From an uncultured Verrucomicrobia subdivision 3 bacterium (GTDB lineage: Bacteria; Verrucomicrobiota; Verrucomicrobiae; Limisphaerales; UBA11358), in contig CAIXPZ010000117.1 of NCBI GenBank assembly GCA_903921455.1, positions 1 to 29,451 of the forward strand: a DNA stretch of 29,451 bases, written 5' to 3'. Below the pieces are notes generated by a model that had not been told where the DNA came from, did not search any database, and worked only from the letters and a program-made list of their open reading frames with translations. Of this stretch, positions 15,678 to 23,372 are shown piece by piece. Numbering within the stretch: position 1 is the first letter of the stretch; each line of letters starts with the position of its first letter. Made by a program: the position numbers and the translations under genes.

Positions 15678-15713
15678 CCGGACGATTGATTAGTCCGGTT
15701 AGTAGTAATTACT
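15678..15713. promoter_or_regulatory. Inverted repeat and palindrome upstream of the excisionase-like gene
   Basis: CCGGAC (15678-15683) and GTCCGG (15693-15698) form a dyad with a 9-nt spacer. Close by, AGTAATTACT (15704-15713) is a perfect palindrome. These may be operators or recombinase binding sites. Confidence 0.45.
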
Positions 15714-15725
15714 CCTTACTCTTCT

Positions 15726-15751
15726 CCGCCAGACATAGCCGCCAGACATAG
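15726..15751 (+). repeat. Perfect tandem duplication of a 13-mer
   Basis: CCGCCAGACATAG occurs twice in tandem (15726-15738, 15739-15751). A related CCGCCAGATACG lies at 15664-15675. Short direct repeats beside an excisionase/integrase pair are typical binding sites for excisionase-type proteins; the gene at 15880 is the obvious candidate. Confidence 0.6.
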
Positions 15752-15879
15752 AGTCTGTCTTGATCCCGCATGCATTGGAATGATAAGTGGACTTAGCCGG
15801 GGCATCCGTAAAACCCTTCCTAAAAATAAAACGAAAATTCCGGTTGGAAATTTGGGGAACGAACCTATCTCTAAAATAT

Positions 15880-16140
15880 ATGAGTAAAATGGTTCAAATC
15901 AGCAGGGAACATCGAGAAACACCTAATAGCACGCCAATGTCGCCGCCAGCATTCAGCCCCTTGCCCGAGGCCACGCCGGATGAATGGCTCACTCTGACAG
16001 AGGTCGCTTCGATGCTCAAAGTGAGTCGCACCACCATCTGGCGTTGCCGGCGGGCGGGATTGAAAGTAATGCGTCTAGGCGGCCTGGTGCGGGTGCGGCG
16101 CAGTGAGTTTAACCACTACTTGGAACGCCAGCAGAATTAA
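15880..16140 (+). CDS. Excisionase-like / MerR-type helix-turn-helix protein
   Basis: The product has 86 residues from the ATG at 15880; an in-frame ATG at 15787 would start inside the repeat-rich control region. Residues about 34-84 (EWLTLTEVASMLKVSRTTIW-RCRRAGLKVMRLGGLVRVR-RSEFNHYLERQ) form the winged helix-turn-helix of the excisionase/DNA-binding domain family: L-T-x-x-E-V-A-x-M-L-x-V-S, then W...R, then a G-x-x-R-V-R wing. It sits 39 bases before a tyrosine recombinase gene on the same strand, fitting control of that recombinase's direction or expression. Confidence 0.8.
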   Translation: MSKMVQISREHRETPNSTPMSPPAFSPLPEATPDEWLTLTEVASMLKVSRTTIWRCRRAGLKVMRLGGLVRVRRSEFNHYLERQQN

Positions 16141-16179
16141 AACCCACGTCCATCAAAACCCCGTCAAACTTACTTTAAA

Positions 16180-18129
16180 ATGAAAACGAAACTGGAAAAA
16201 ATGAAAGCCATCTTTGCCACGCCGCCGCCCTTGCCGGTGGCGGAAAATTCAGCGGCCGCTCAATCCGTGCCGGCTGGTTCGGCTGACCCATCCAAAGCCG
16301 AACTGAAAACCCAACCGCCTGAAATCCATCCGCCGGCGGCACCAACGGCTGCGCCTAATACGGATTCAGCGAATAATTTACCACCCGCCGATATGCCAGC
16401 ACCCGTAGTCCAACCCGCCCGCGCCGGCCGGATGAAAAATCAAATCCAAAAGCCCGCGACCGTCCATCGCCTCAAACAGAGTGGGAAATGGGCGGTGCTG
16501 GTCACTCTCGTGGAACCCCGGGAACTGGAGGGAAAGATGCGCAGCGGGCGGCAGAAGTTTGAACGGCAAACGCAGGCCTTGGCCAACGACCTTTGCGTGG
16601 AAATAAATAATTGTTTGTTCGGCAAGGAACTGGCCCGGCAGCTTTCGCCCCGCGAGGTGGATGCCGCCAAGAAGTTGTTCTGGGAGCTGCTGGAACCAAA
16701 GCATCCGGACTGGATCGAAAATCTGGACAAGCTGGTGGGATTCTGCGAACGCGCCCAGTTCCGCCTTGACCAACAAAGAATTCCCACCGTGGCCGAGGCG
16801 GCTAGAATTTACTGGTTTGAACACGTGGCCGGTTTGGAGCGAGAAACCCGTTATAATACCCGGTGGGTGATTGCCTTTTTGCTGCCGGCGTTTGGCCACT
16901 TGCAACCCGCCGAAATGACGGATCAGGCCGTTTTGGACCTCGCCTATGGCAAAGAACCGCTCCCGTTCATGCGCACCAGCGGCCAACCGGGACAGACCAA
17001 GGAAGAAGCGGACGCCTGCCTGTGGGACACCCTGGTGACATCAGGTTCCAAACGGCCCTGGTCGAATAACTCCCTGCACCAATTTTTAACGCGGGCCCGG
17101 GCCTTCAAAAACTGGATGCATGCCTCGAAAGATCCCCAGACCCAGACCCTGCGCAACTGGTGTCCCGCGTCCACCATTGTCACCTCCAGACCGGACGAGA
17201 TTGCCAGGATTAATAACCAGCAGGCGGCGGGTTCCAAGCAGGCCGTGGATTGGGAGTGCCGGCAGAAACCCGCGCTCACCATCCCGCAGATCCAGGCCCT
17301 GATCGACGTGGCCTGGGTGGCGTGGGGCGGAAAATACGCGCCGTTCTATGTGCATGCCTTGTGGTGTGGCAGCCGGGCCAAGGAAATCCAGCGAACTTCC
17401 ACCGAGTCGTTCGATTCCAAAGACGGCGTGTTGTTCGTCTCCGCCGCCGCCGCCAAGACGGACAAGGGCCGGGAAAGCCAGCTCCATGACAATGCCATCA
17501 TCATGGTCGAGGCTTTGCGCCAAGGCGGACGCTACACCAACGCCGGCCTCAAGCCCAGCCCGACCCAGCGAACGGCCATTCATATACTGGCCGGCTTTAA
17601 CTCCAACGACAAGCAGGCCAACCGGCTTGCCGGGACCATCCGCCGGCAACTGCTGCGCCAGGGGATTGTCCTGCCGGAATACAACTGGGGCAGCCCCTTT
17701 CCCGCGAACAGCCTGCGCCGGACCGCGCTGTCCATGCATTACAAGTTGTTTCAGAACGTGTATTCAACCACCGGCTGGGGCGGCAACTCGCCCGGCATTT
17801 TCAAGGAGTATTATAAGCGGCTCGTCACCAAGGATGACGCCCGCCAGTTCTGGCTCATGCTCCCCACCTGGCTCACCAAGGATTCCGTGATCGAGGTCAC
17901 TCTTCCCACTGGCCACAAACTGGATTCCGCCATGACACCGAGTGTCACCTGCGGCGTGTCCACCGCCGGGGCGGCCATGGAAAAGCTGCATACGGAAATG
18001 AGCCAGGCGCGCGTGGATTGGTACCGTAAACGCAAAAAGAAGAATAAGGATGATTTTAAAAAGAGGCTGTTGGCCAAGCAAGCCGCCGACCGGCCCGCCG
18101 CCGACAGCCTGCCCATGGAATGCCCATGA
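16180..18129 (+). CDS. Large divergent tyrosine recombinase (integrase)
   Basis: The product has 649 residues. Residues 1-90 are Pro/Ala-rich and probably disordered; 200-320 are helical (SAM-like/core-binding); the catalytic domain runs about 365-565. Visible active-site candidates are Arg399 (LWCGSRAKEIQ), Lys426 (AAKTDKGR), Arg513 (PANSLRRT) with Asn510 where the His of His-x-x-Arg is expected, Trp533 at the His/Trp position and Tyr545 (FKEYYKRLV). 'SPGIFKEYYKRLVTKDDARQFW' matches the C-terminal signature of Verrucomicrobia-type integrases. A basic tail (KRKKKNKDDFKKR) ends the protein. It is much longer than the usual 350-450 residues. It is paired with the excisionase-like gene at 15880. 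Confidence 0.8.
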   Translation: MKTKLEKMKAIFATPPPLPVAENSAAAQSVPAGSADPSKAELKTQPPEIHPPAAPTAAPNTDSANNLPPADMPAPVVQPARAGRMKNQIQKPATVHRLKQSGKWAVLVTLVEPRELEGKMRSGRQKFERQTQALANDLCVEINNCLFGKELARQLSPREVDAAKKLFWELLEPKHPDWIENLDKLVGFCERAQFRLDQQRIPTVAEAARIYWFEHVAGLERETRYNTRWVIAFLLPAFGHLQPAEMTDQAVLDLAYGKEPLPFMRTSGQPGQTKEEADACLWDTLVTSGSKRPWSNNSLHQFLTRARAFKNWMHASKDPQTQTLRNWCPASTIVTSRPDEIARINNQQAAGSKQAVDWECRQKPALTIPQIQALIDVAWVAWGGKYAPFYVHALWCGSRAKEIQRTSTESFDSKDGVLFVSAAAAKTDKGRESQLHDNAIIMVEALRQGGRYTNAGLKPSPTQRTAIHILAGFNSNDKQANRLAGTIRRQLLRQGIVLPEYNWGSPFPANSLRRTALSMHYKLFQNVYSTTGWGGNSPGIFKEYYKRLVTKDDARQFWLMLPTWLTKDSVIEVTLPTGHKLDSAMTPSVTCGVSTAGAAMEKLHTEMSQARVDWYRKRKKKNKDDFKKRLLAKQAADRPAADSLPMECP

Positions 18130-18473
18130 ACCTATTGGGCCGCAGGCCTTTGGAATATCGGCTACACTATTCCGCTACACCGCGATAAATAATTCAAATA
18201 ACCCACGGAAAATAAGGGGATTTCGATGATTATGCTGTTCCACATCGAAGAACAAAGTGAGTTTTTCAAACCCCTTGTAAATCAACGTGCGGAACCCGAC
18301 ACGAACAGCGTGAAACATCGGCGAACGTTATTTAGTTATACGAACTGTTTTTGAGTTATCTCAAAACGGCCTATTCCCGCTACAGTTGGTGTAGCACCAA
18401 TTAGTCCTCTAATTACTCCTCCTTTTCCCAGCCTGACGCGGTCTTCGCAAACTTGGCCAAACTTAATAACTGT
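18130..18473. other. 344-bp control or attachment region after the recombinase gene
   Basis: There is no gene here. Several small symmetries are present: a 7-bp hairpin TTTTGAG/CTCAAAA (18349-18366, loop TTAT), CTACA/TGTAG (18380-18394) and AATTAG/CTAATT (18399-18414). The block ATTAGTCC...TAATTACTCC near 18400-18419 also occurs, with a 9-nt insertion, near 15690-15716 upstream of the other excisionase-like gene. A paired set of recombinase or excisionase binding regions around 15650-15751 and 18160-18420 is plausible. Confidence 0.45.
18167..18385 (+). repeat. Direct repeat CTATTCC(C)GCTACA, two copies about 200 bp apart
   Basis: CTATTCCGCTACAC (18167-18180) and CTATTCCCGCTACAG (18371-18385) differ by one inserted C and the last base. 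An extra GCTACAC lies at 18161-18167. They sit just downstream of the tyrosine recombinase gene and may be att or arm-type sites. Confidence 0.5.
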
Positions 18474-18770
18474 ATGATTACTTATAAAAAAGAATCAAAT
18501 GCAAATGGTTTGCCCACCGGCGAGTTAGTCGAAGCCGGAGCTTCCAACAGTCTGTCGCCCATGGCTGAATTGGATCAGTGGGTAACCGGGGAACGGTTGC
18601 TGGAAATCCTATGGTCGGCCAGCTGCCGGCCCAGCCTTCAATGGCTGCGTAAGGAAACCAAGCGCCGGATGATCCCCCATATCCGCCGCGGACGCCTCAT
18701 CTTTTATCGCCCCCGATCCGTGATGACCTGGTTTAACCAGCGAGAATGCCGGCCGGCCAGCATGAAATGA
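18474..18770 (+). CDS. Excisionase-like helix-turn-helix protein
   Basis: The product has 98 residues from the ATG at 18474 (an upstream ATG at 18453 adds seven residues). After a polar N-terminus, 'ELDQWVTGERLLEILWSASCRPSLQWLRKETKRRMIPHIRRGRLIFYRPRSVMTWF' gives the helix-turn-helix plus 'R-x-G-R-x-I-x-Y/F' wing typical of excisionase/DNA-binding-domain proteins in Verrucomicrobia-type integrative elements. It probably controls the preceding recombinase or the cluster that follows. It is preceded by the repeat-rich gap at 18130-18473. Confidence 0.7.
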   Translation: MITYKKESNANGLPTGELVEAGASNSLSPMAELDQWVTGERLLEILWSASCRPSLQWLRKETKRRMIPHIRRGRLIFYRPRSVMTWFNQRECRPASMK

Positions 18771-18813
18771 AACCCGTCTTAAAACCCGGTCGCTCTATTA
18801 ACCCACTCAATAA

Positions 18814-18840
18814 CTCACAGTCCATAGCTCACAGTCCATA
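18814..18840 (+). repeat. Two near-tandem copies of a 13-mer in the leader of 18862
   Basis: CTCACAGTCCATA occurs at 18814-18826 and 18828-18840, one base apart. It lies 21 bases before the start of the 18862 gene, inside the 91-bp leader of the sigma-factor cluster; it could be an operator or a replication slip. Confidence 0.55.
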
Positions 18841-18861
18841 AAACCACAAAACATAAAAACA

Positions 18862-19305
18862 ATGAAAACAAACACAACCTTGGAACCAAACTCAAGCCGT
18901 CCGGCGCAGCGCCTGCCGGCGGCCAAAATCCACTACACCGACCTCACCCGTGGGGCGGCGCTCTGCGGTATCCGTCCGACGGTGCTGCTGGAAACCCGCG
19001 TGCTGGAGGAATTCGCCGAGCTGGATCCCGCGCTCGGTAGTAATCCGGCGGGCATCATTCTCGCCGTCCTGGGATTTCATCTCATCAACGGCCATGCCGC
19101 CGGCGATGACCGGCTAACGGTTTGCCTAGTGCGGCGGCGTGACGGTCGCCAGGTCGAGGTGGACTTGATGCTGCTGCCCCGGCGGCAGGCCGGCGGAGAG
19201 CGGATCTATCTGCGCCTGGCGGATGTGCGCGCAATATCACCCCTGACCAGTGACACCAACCAATATCAACTGGAACTGGACGGTCGGTCGGCGTGCCTGA
19301 ATTAA
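18862..19305 (+). CDS. Unknown 147-residue protein preceding the sigma factor
   Basis: I do not recognise this protein. 'KIHYTDLTRGAALCGIRPTVLLETRVLEEF' reads as helical, followed by a hydrophobic helix (AGIILAVLGFHLIN) and beta-like 'RLTVCLVRRRDGRQVEVDLMLLP' and 'ERIYLRLADVRAISPL'. There is no signal peptide. It ends 12 bases before the sigma factor start and is very likely cotranscribed with it; a regulator or anti-sigma-type partner is possible but unproven. Confidence 0.65.
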   Translation: MKTNTTLEPNSSRPAQRLPAAKIHYTDLTRGAALCGIRPTVLLETRVLEEFAELDPALGSNPAGIILAVLGFHLINGHAAGDDRLTVCLVRRRDGRQVEVDLMLLPRRQAGGERIYLRLADVRAISPLTSDTNQYQLELDGRSACLN

Positions 19306-19317
19306 ATCCTCTCCCTA

Positions 19318-20313
19318 ATGAAGAAAACCACATCCAAAAAACCACTGCGCTCCCAGCCGGCAAAGCTGGTGTCGGCACGCTCCCGTTTCAGTGCGGCAAA
19401 GCAGCCGCGCCGACGGCCGGCACCACCGCGCCGCGACCCGCCGCCGGTGGCACCGGCAACCAACGGAACGGAAGCCCCGGAATCGCTGCGGGGCGACTGC
19501 CTGCAACTTTATCTCCGTGAAATCAGCCAAGTGAAACTGCTCACCGCGCCGGAGGTGACGGCCCTCGCCAAACGCATCAAACGCGGTGACCGGCAGGCGC
19601 GGGAGCACCTGATCCGGGCCAACCTGCGGCTGGTGGTCAAGATTGCGCGCAGTTATGAGGGTATGGGTCTGCCGCTGCTGGATCTCATCAACGAGGGCAA
19701 CCTCGGCCTGATGAAAGGCATCAAACGCTTTGACCCGACCAAGGGCAAAATCTCCACCTACGCCTCATGGTGGATCAAACAGGGCATCAAGCGGGCGCTG
19801 GCAAACCAATCGAAGACCATCCGGCTGCCCGTGCATATCGTGGACCGGCTGCTTCAGATTCGCCGGGCGGATGCGCGGCTGCATGAGGCGCTGGGTCGAG
19901 AACCGACCGATGAGGAGATCGCCGCCGAGCTGGATCTGGACCCGCGCCGCGTCCGCCAATGCCGCGATGCGGCGCGGACGCCGGTGTCGCTCGATTCGCC
20001 CATCGGCGCGGATGATTCCCTGACGATTGCGGAAGTGGTTCCCGATCCGGACGCCGTCGCCCCCCTGGACCGGCTCATCAATAATACCGACCGGGCATTG
20101 CTCCGTGAGGTTTTGGCCACGTTGAAGGCGCGCGACGGGAAGATTCTGGCGATGCGCTATGGGCTGGATAATGGCGAGCCAAAATCACTTGAAATCATCG
20201 GCCAACATTTCGGCGTCACCCGCGAGCGCATCCGGCAGATTCAGGAAAAGGCGCTGCAACAGCTCCGCACAAAAATCAAAAGACGGGAGCGCAACGGAAA
20301 CGGTAGCCATTGA
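19318..20313 (+). CDS. Sigma-70 family RNA polymerase sigma factor (primary-type, group 1/2)
   Basis: The product has 331 residues. A basic, Pro/Arg/Ala-rich tail (1-58) precedes region 1.2 (LQLYLREISQVKLLTAPEV), region 2 (REHLIRANLRLVVKIARSYE, LLDLINEGNLGLMKGIKRFD, ISTYASWWIKQGIKRALANQ with SKTIRLPVH), region 3 (170-235) and region 4 with the helix-turn-helix SLEIIGQHFGVTRERIRQIQ (290-309). Regions 2.3/2.4 are RpoD/RpoS-like, so it should read TTGaca/TATAAT-type promoters. No long region 1.1 or non-conserved insert is present. A complete extra primary-type sigma factor within an element is notable: it could redirect host RNA polymerase to element promoters. Confidence 0.9.
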   Translation: MKKTTSKKPLRSQPAKLVSARSRFSAAKQPRRRPAPPRRDPPPVAPATNGTEAPESLRGDCLQLYLREISQVKLLTAPEVTALAKRIKRGDRQAREHLIRANLRLVVKIARSYEGMGLPLLDLINEGNLGLMKGIKRFDPTKGKISTYASWWIKQGIKRALANQSKTIRLPVHIVDRLLQIRRADARLHEALGREPTDEEIAAELDLDPRRVRQCRDAARTPVSLDSPIGADDSLTIAEVVPDPDAVAPLDRLINNTDRALLREVLATLKARDGKILAMRYGLDNGEPKSLEIIGQHFGVTRERIRQIQEKALQQLRTKIKRRERNGNGSH

Positions 20314-20317
20314 ATTT

Positions 20318-20893
20318 ATGAAAGCACCCCCACAACTCAAGACCCTCGCCGACCTGATGGCCCAGGCCGGTCATTACGCCGAATTTTGTATGCGCAGATC
20401 CGGCACGCTGGCGCCCACTCTGTTCCTCATCGGCACGGACGGGCCGATGATGTTCCAGCCGGCCACGCTGGCCAATGAGCAGGACAAGAACGATTTCGCC
20501 AACGCCGCCCGGTTGGTGTGCATCGCGCATGACGCGACCGCGTGCGTAATGACGCTGGAGGCCTGGCTGAAGACGGCGCAACCGGGTGAGGAACTGGATC
20601 TGACCGAACCGCCTTCCGAGGCGATGGACCGGCAGGAAGTGATTGTGCTGATGGGCGAGGATCGCAGCGGGCAGCGGCAGCAGTTCCTGTCGATCATCCG
20701 GAGCGACAATGGGAAATTTTTCGGTTTCAACGAGGTGGCGATCCCCACACCCGACACCATGACGGGCCGTTTCGCCCAAATCCTCCCGCCGCAACCACCG
20801 AATCCGGAGATTCAGACGCTCGCCAAAGTGATGCTGAAACTCGCTGGCACCCAGATCATCCGCCTGGGATATCCGCCACGCTCTCGGCGGTAA
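20318..20893 (+). CDS. Unknown protein, paralogue of the 23373 product
   Basis: The product has 191 residues from the ATG at 20318, four bases after the sigma factor stop; the longer frame from 20159 overlaps that gene and is rejected. It aligns along its length with the 23373-23930 product: 'MRRSGTLAPTLFLIGTDGP', 'ARLVCIAHDATACVMTLEAW', 'PGEELDLTEPPSEAMDRQEV', 'FLSIIRSDNGKFFGF'. It has a helical N-terminus then alternating strands and helices, with no known catalytic motif. Two copies within 3 kb, one next to a sigma factor and one next to rarA, suggest a family typical of these elements. Confidence 0.7.
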   Translation: MKAPPQLKTLADLMAQAGHYAEFCMRRSGTLAPTLFLIGTDGPMMFQPATLANEQDKNDFANAARLVCIAHDATACVMTLEAWLKTAQPGEELDLTEPPSEAMDRQEVIVLMGEDRSGQRQQFLSIIRSDNGKFFGFNEVAIPTPDTMTGRFAQILPPQPPNPEIQTLAKVMLKLAGTQIIRLGYPPRSRR

Positions 20894-20934
20894 AGTCTGG
20901 CAGGGGATAAAAAATTCCAAATGAAGTTTCACCC

Positions 20935-21315
20935 ATGAAAAAACACCGACAGACTACTCTGACCATCAAGGGAAAAACCATCTCGGTGGATGTCGGGGTG
21001 CGCGAGCTCATCCTCCAATTGAACTCACTGCCCGGTGTGGAAACCTACCATAGTTGCCAGGGCCACCGAGGGCAGCCAACCGCCTATGTTCATTTCGGCG
21101 GGGCCGGTGCCTTGAAATTATTATTGCCGCTGGCCCAGATGATTCTCTCGGAGGAATGGGCCTGGTCTGGCCGCCAGCAATGCCACGTCTATCGGGGTTG
21201 TTTCGGCCGGTTGATGACGCTGGAAATCTGTGGCATGGGCATTGTCCTGCGCTGGAATCCAAAACATTACCGCCGGGTATTGGCCATGGCCGCCGATTTG
21301 GAAAAACTCGCGTAG
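20935..21315 (+). CDS. Small conserved protein with SCQGH motif
   Basis: The product has 126 residues. 'VRELILQLNSLPGVETYHSCQGHRG-x-x-x-AYVHFGG' resembles a family of small phage and mobile-element proteins with 'LNSLPGV-x-T-x-x-SC-x-G', where a Cys and a His lie in a turn before a beta strand; the pattern also recalls the SC-x-G turn of TYW3-like proteins. The function is unknown. It lies between the 20318 paralogue and the HU gene, in the same direction. Confidence 0.65.
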   Translation: MKKHRQTTLTIKGKTISVDVGVRELILQLNSLPGVETYHSCQGHRGQPTAYVHFGGAGALKLLLPLAQMILSEEWAWSGRQQCHVYRGCFGRLMTLEICGMGIVLRWNPKHYRRVLAMAADLEKLA

Positions 21316-21363
21316 CTTCATTTTGCTTGCGCCGCAGGGCGAGGCCATTAATTCTTTGCGCCT

Positions 21364-21654
21364 ATGGCAAAATCATTAACCAAATCACAAATCATCGGTG
21401 CCGTGGCGGAAACCACCGGCCTCACCAAAAAACAAGCGGCCGCCACGCTGGAAGCAATCGTGAACCTGGCCTATAAAAACGCCAAGAACTCGTTCACGCT
21501 GCCCGGCCTGGGCAAACTCGTTCTGGTCAACCGCAAGGCTCGGATGGGACGCAACCCGGCGACGGGCGAGACCATCAAGATCGCGGCCAAGCGCGTGGTC
21601 AAATTCCGCGTCGCCAAAGCGGCGAAAGACGCCATCTTGGGCGTTAAGAAATAA
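21364..21654 (+). CDS. hup: HU/IHF-family DNA-binding protein
   Basis: The product has 96 residues: an N-terminal helical part (LTKSQIIGAVAETTGLTKKQAAATLEAIV), then the beta-arm region with the HU signature (GLGKLVLVNRKARMGRNPATGETIKI) and a C-terminal helix (VVKFRVAKAAKDAI). The arm tip 'R-N-P-A-T-G' that wedges into DNA is intact. HU proteins bend and constrain DNA and serve as cofactors in recombination by tyrosine recombinases. A strong terminator follows. Several sources for an element HU are possible; the gene is complete and probably functional. Confidence 0.93.
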   Translation: MAKSLTKSQIIGAVAETTGLTKKQAAATLEAIVNLAYKNAKNSFTLPGLGKLVLVNRKARMGRNPATGETIKIAAKRVVKFRVAKAAKDAILGVKK

Positions 21655-21676
21655 CCGGCATTTAATTTGTCACCGA

Positions 21677-21712
21677 CGGCGAAGGGTTTTCCCTTCGCCG
21701 TTTTTGTTTTTA
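21677..21712 (+). terminator. Rho-independent terminator after the HU gene
   Basis: CGGCGAAGGG (21677-21686) pairs perfectly with CCCTTCGCCG (21691-21700) around TTTT, followed by TTTTTGTTTTT. Textbook form, 22 bases after the HU stop. Confidence 0.92.
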
Positions 21713-21791
21713 TCGGCTGACCGATGTTCATTTCCAGGTTGGGTTCCCATGCGCTTCGCGCAAAACCAATTACCGGTAAGAAATAAACCTG

Positions 21792-23330
21792 ATGCCGACC
21801 GACCTAAAAACCAAATGGGAAATTGCCCGCGAGCCTGGCTCTGAAACAACGGAAGCGGCGTTCGCCAAATTTTATGATGCCCAGGGCGCGGCGCGAAAGG
21901 TTTTGAACTGTGCGATTCCGCTGGCGCGGGCCAGGCAACTGACGGAGTTTGAAATGCCGGAAGGTTGGGATGCGGACAAGTGCTTCGTCACCTTGGGCTG
22001 GGGTAAATTCCCGGAAGGACTGGGGCATTGGCGTTATCAACCGCGTATTCGCGCCCAGGCACAATTGCCGCAGCTGGCGGCCATTCCAAAGGAGCATGGC
22101 GACTTGATAAAATCACCCTGGTTTCAGTCGACGGCGCAAGGTCTGGGGCTCGGAATCAACGCGCGACATTTGCGTTATCATCACCAGTTGTGGTCGGACT
22201 TGAAACCGAAAGTTCTGCGCGGCCTGCACACCACCCTGGTGTTTGTGAGTCCGCAACTGGGTCATGCTTTGACTCCCCAGATTCAACTGGACAAGTTGCC
22301 GTGGTATTTTTCCTCCCTGTCGCGGGTGGCCGCGCCCATCCAATTGTTCCCGGCCAAATATTTGTTTCCCGATGCCAATCTGGGTGGTTGTGCAGAGATG
22401 CCGACTCCCATCTTCGCTGATTTAATGCCCTGCACTGGGGGTTATGCGTTCCCCGTCGAAGATTGCACGCCAACGCCGTGGGGTGAGTTCGCCTATTTTG
22501 ACGGCTCTGATAAATACTATGGTTATCCGTTTTCCAGGGTCATAAATTCAGCGGCGGATGTCACCCTGTCAAACGCGGAACGTGGCACCATGCTCTTGCC
22601 CAACGGCGAAAAAGTCGCCGCCCGCGCTTCGGAGAGTCACGTTTATGCCACCTTGGATGAAAAACTGAACGCCGAACTTCAGTTGAGTCGGGATGGCTTT
22701 GAACGTGCCCGGTGTTTGGCTCGCGGCACCATCACCCATGATGGATTGCCCTTCGTTCTGCCCGTGGAAATGCAGCCTCTGGTTTACGCCATTATGCTCA
22801 CCCATTGGGAGATGGAGTTGGATCGGCCAGGCGTTTTATCTTCCTACACGGTGCGCACCAAACACGCCGCCATCCGGGGTTATCATTTCTATCAAAGGGT
22901 CAAACCGTATTACGACAACTTCATGCGGCTGCCCCGGTTGATCGCCCAAAATCCAGACTTCAAATGTTATCCGCTGGCCAACCACTTGAACCATTCCTGG
23001 CTGGGCGGCAACTTGCGCATCTCGAATCAAGCCTCGCCTTCCGAGCAGGAAATCGGAGCCGACTTGATGCGCAATTTCTATTTGCAACAGCTGGATTGGC
23101 AAGTGGGCGTTGCCAACCTGTGGAATCACGTTGAGCCCCGCAAGGCGGGTGAACTGGCGGCATCCTTGGGTCAGGACGGTCTCTTGTTCCATCAAATGCG
23201 GCGGATGTTGCGGTTTGATTCTCATTTGTTTCCTCGGCCGGTAAAACGCCCGTCGTTGTGGCCCAACCTGCACCCCGGCTGGGCGCAGTTGGATCGCCAG
23301 CGCGAGTCCAATCAATTGCCCAGAATCTGA
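21792..23330 (+). CDS. Large orphan protein, 512 residues, unknown function
   Basis: I do not recognise any domain. The protein is rich in aromatic and His residues in its second half (GYHFYQRVKPYYDNFMRLPR, ANHLNHSWLGGNLRISNQ, LLFHQMRRMLRFDSHLFPRP). It has no signal peptide and no clear membrane span. Its composition suggests an enzyme or a structural globular protein. It follows the HU terminator, so it has its own transcript, perhaps shared with the 23373 gene 42 bases later. A structure prediction would be the fastest way to a function. Confidence 0.7.
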   Translation: MPTDLKTKWEIAREPGSETTEAAFAKFYDAQGAARKVLNCAIPLARARQLTEFEMPEGWDADKCFVTLGWGKFPEGLGHWRYQPRIRAQAQLPQLAAIPKEHGDLIKSPWFQSTAQGLGLGINARHLRYHHQLWSDLKPKVLRGLHTTLVFVSPQLGHALTPQIQLDKLPWYFSSLSRVAAPIQLFPAKYLFPDANLGGCAEMPTPIFADLMPCTGGYAFPVEDCTPTPWGEFAYFDGSDKYYGYPFSRVINSAADVTLSNAERGTMLLPNGEKVAARASESHVYATLDEKLNAELQLSRDGFERARCLARGTITHDGLPFVLPVEMQPLVYAIMLTHWEMELDRPGVLSSYTVRTKHAAIRGYHFYQRVKPYYDNFMRLPRLIAQNPDFKCYPLANHLNHSWLGGNLRISNQASPSEQEIGADLMRNFYLQQLDWQVGVANLWNHVEPRKAGELAASLGQDGLLFHQMRRMLRFDSHLFPRPVKRPSLWPNLHPGWAQLDRQRESNQLPRI

Positions 23331-23372
23331 TTACAGCAGCGCCTAGTTGAAAACGGCGGCTAACTTTATTTC

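Noticed and set aside
16378..17739. Minus-strand ORFs at 16378-16986 and 17086-17739
   Set aside because: Antisense to the recombinase, whose catalytic signatures fix the plus frame.
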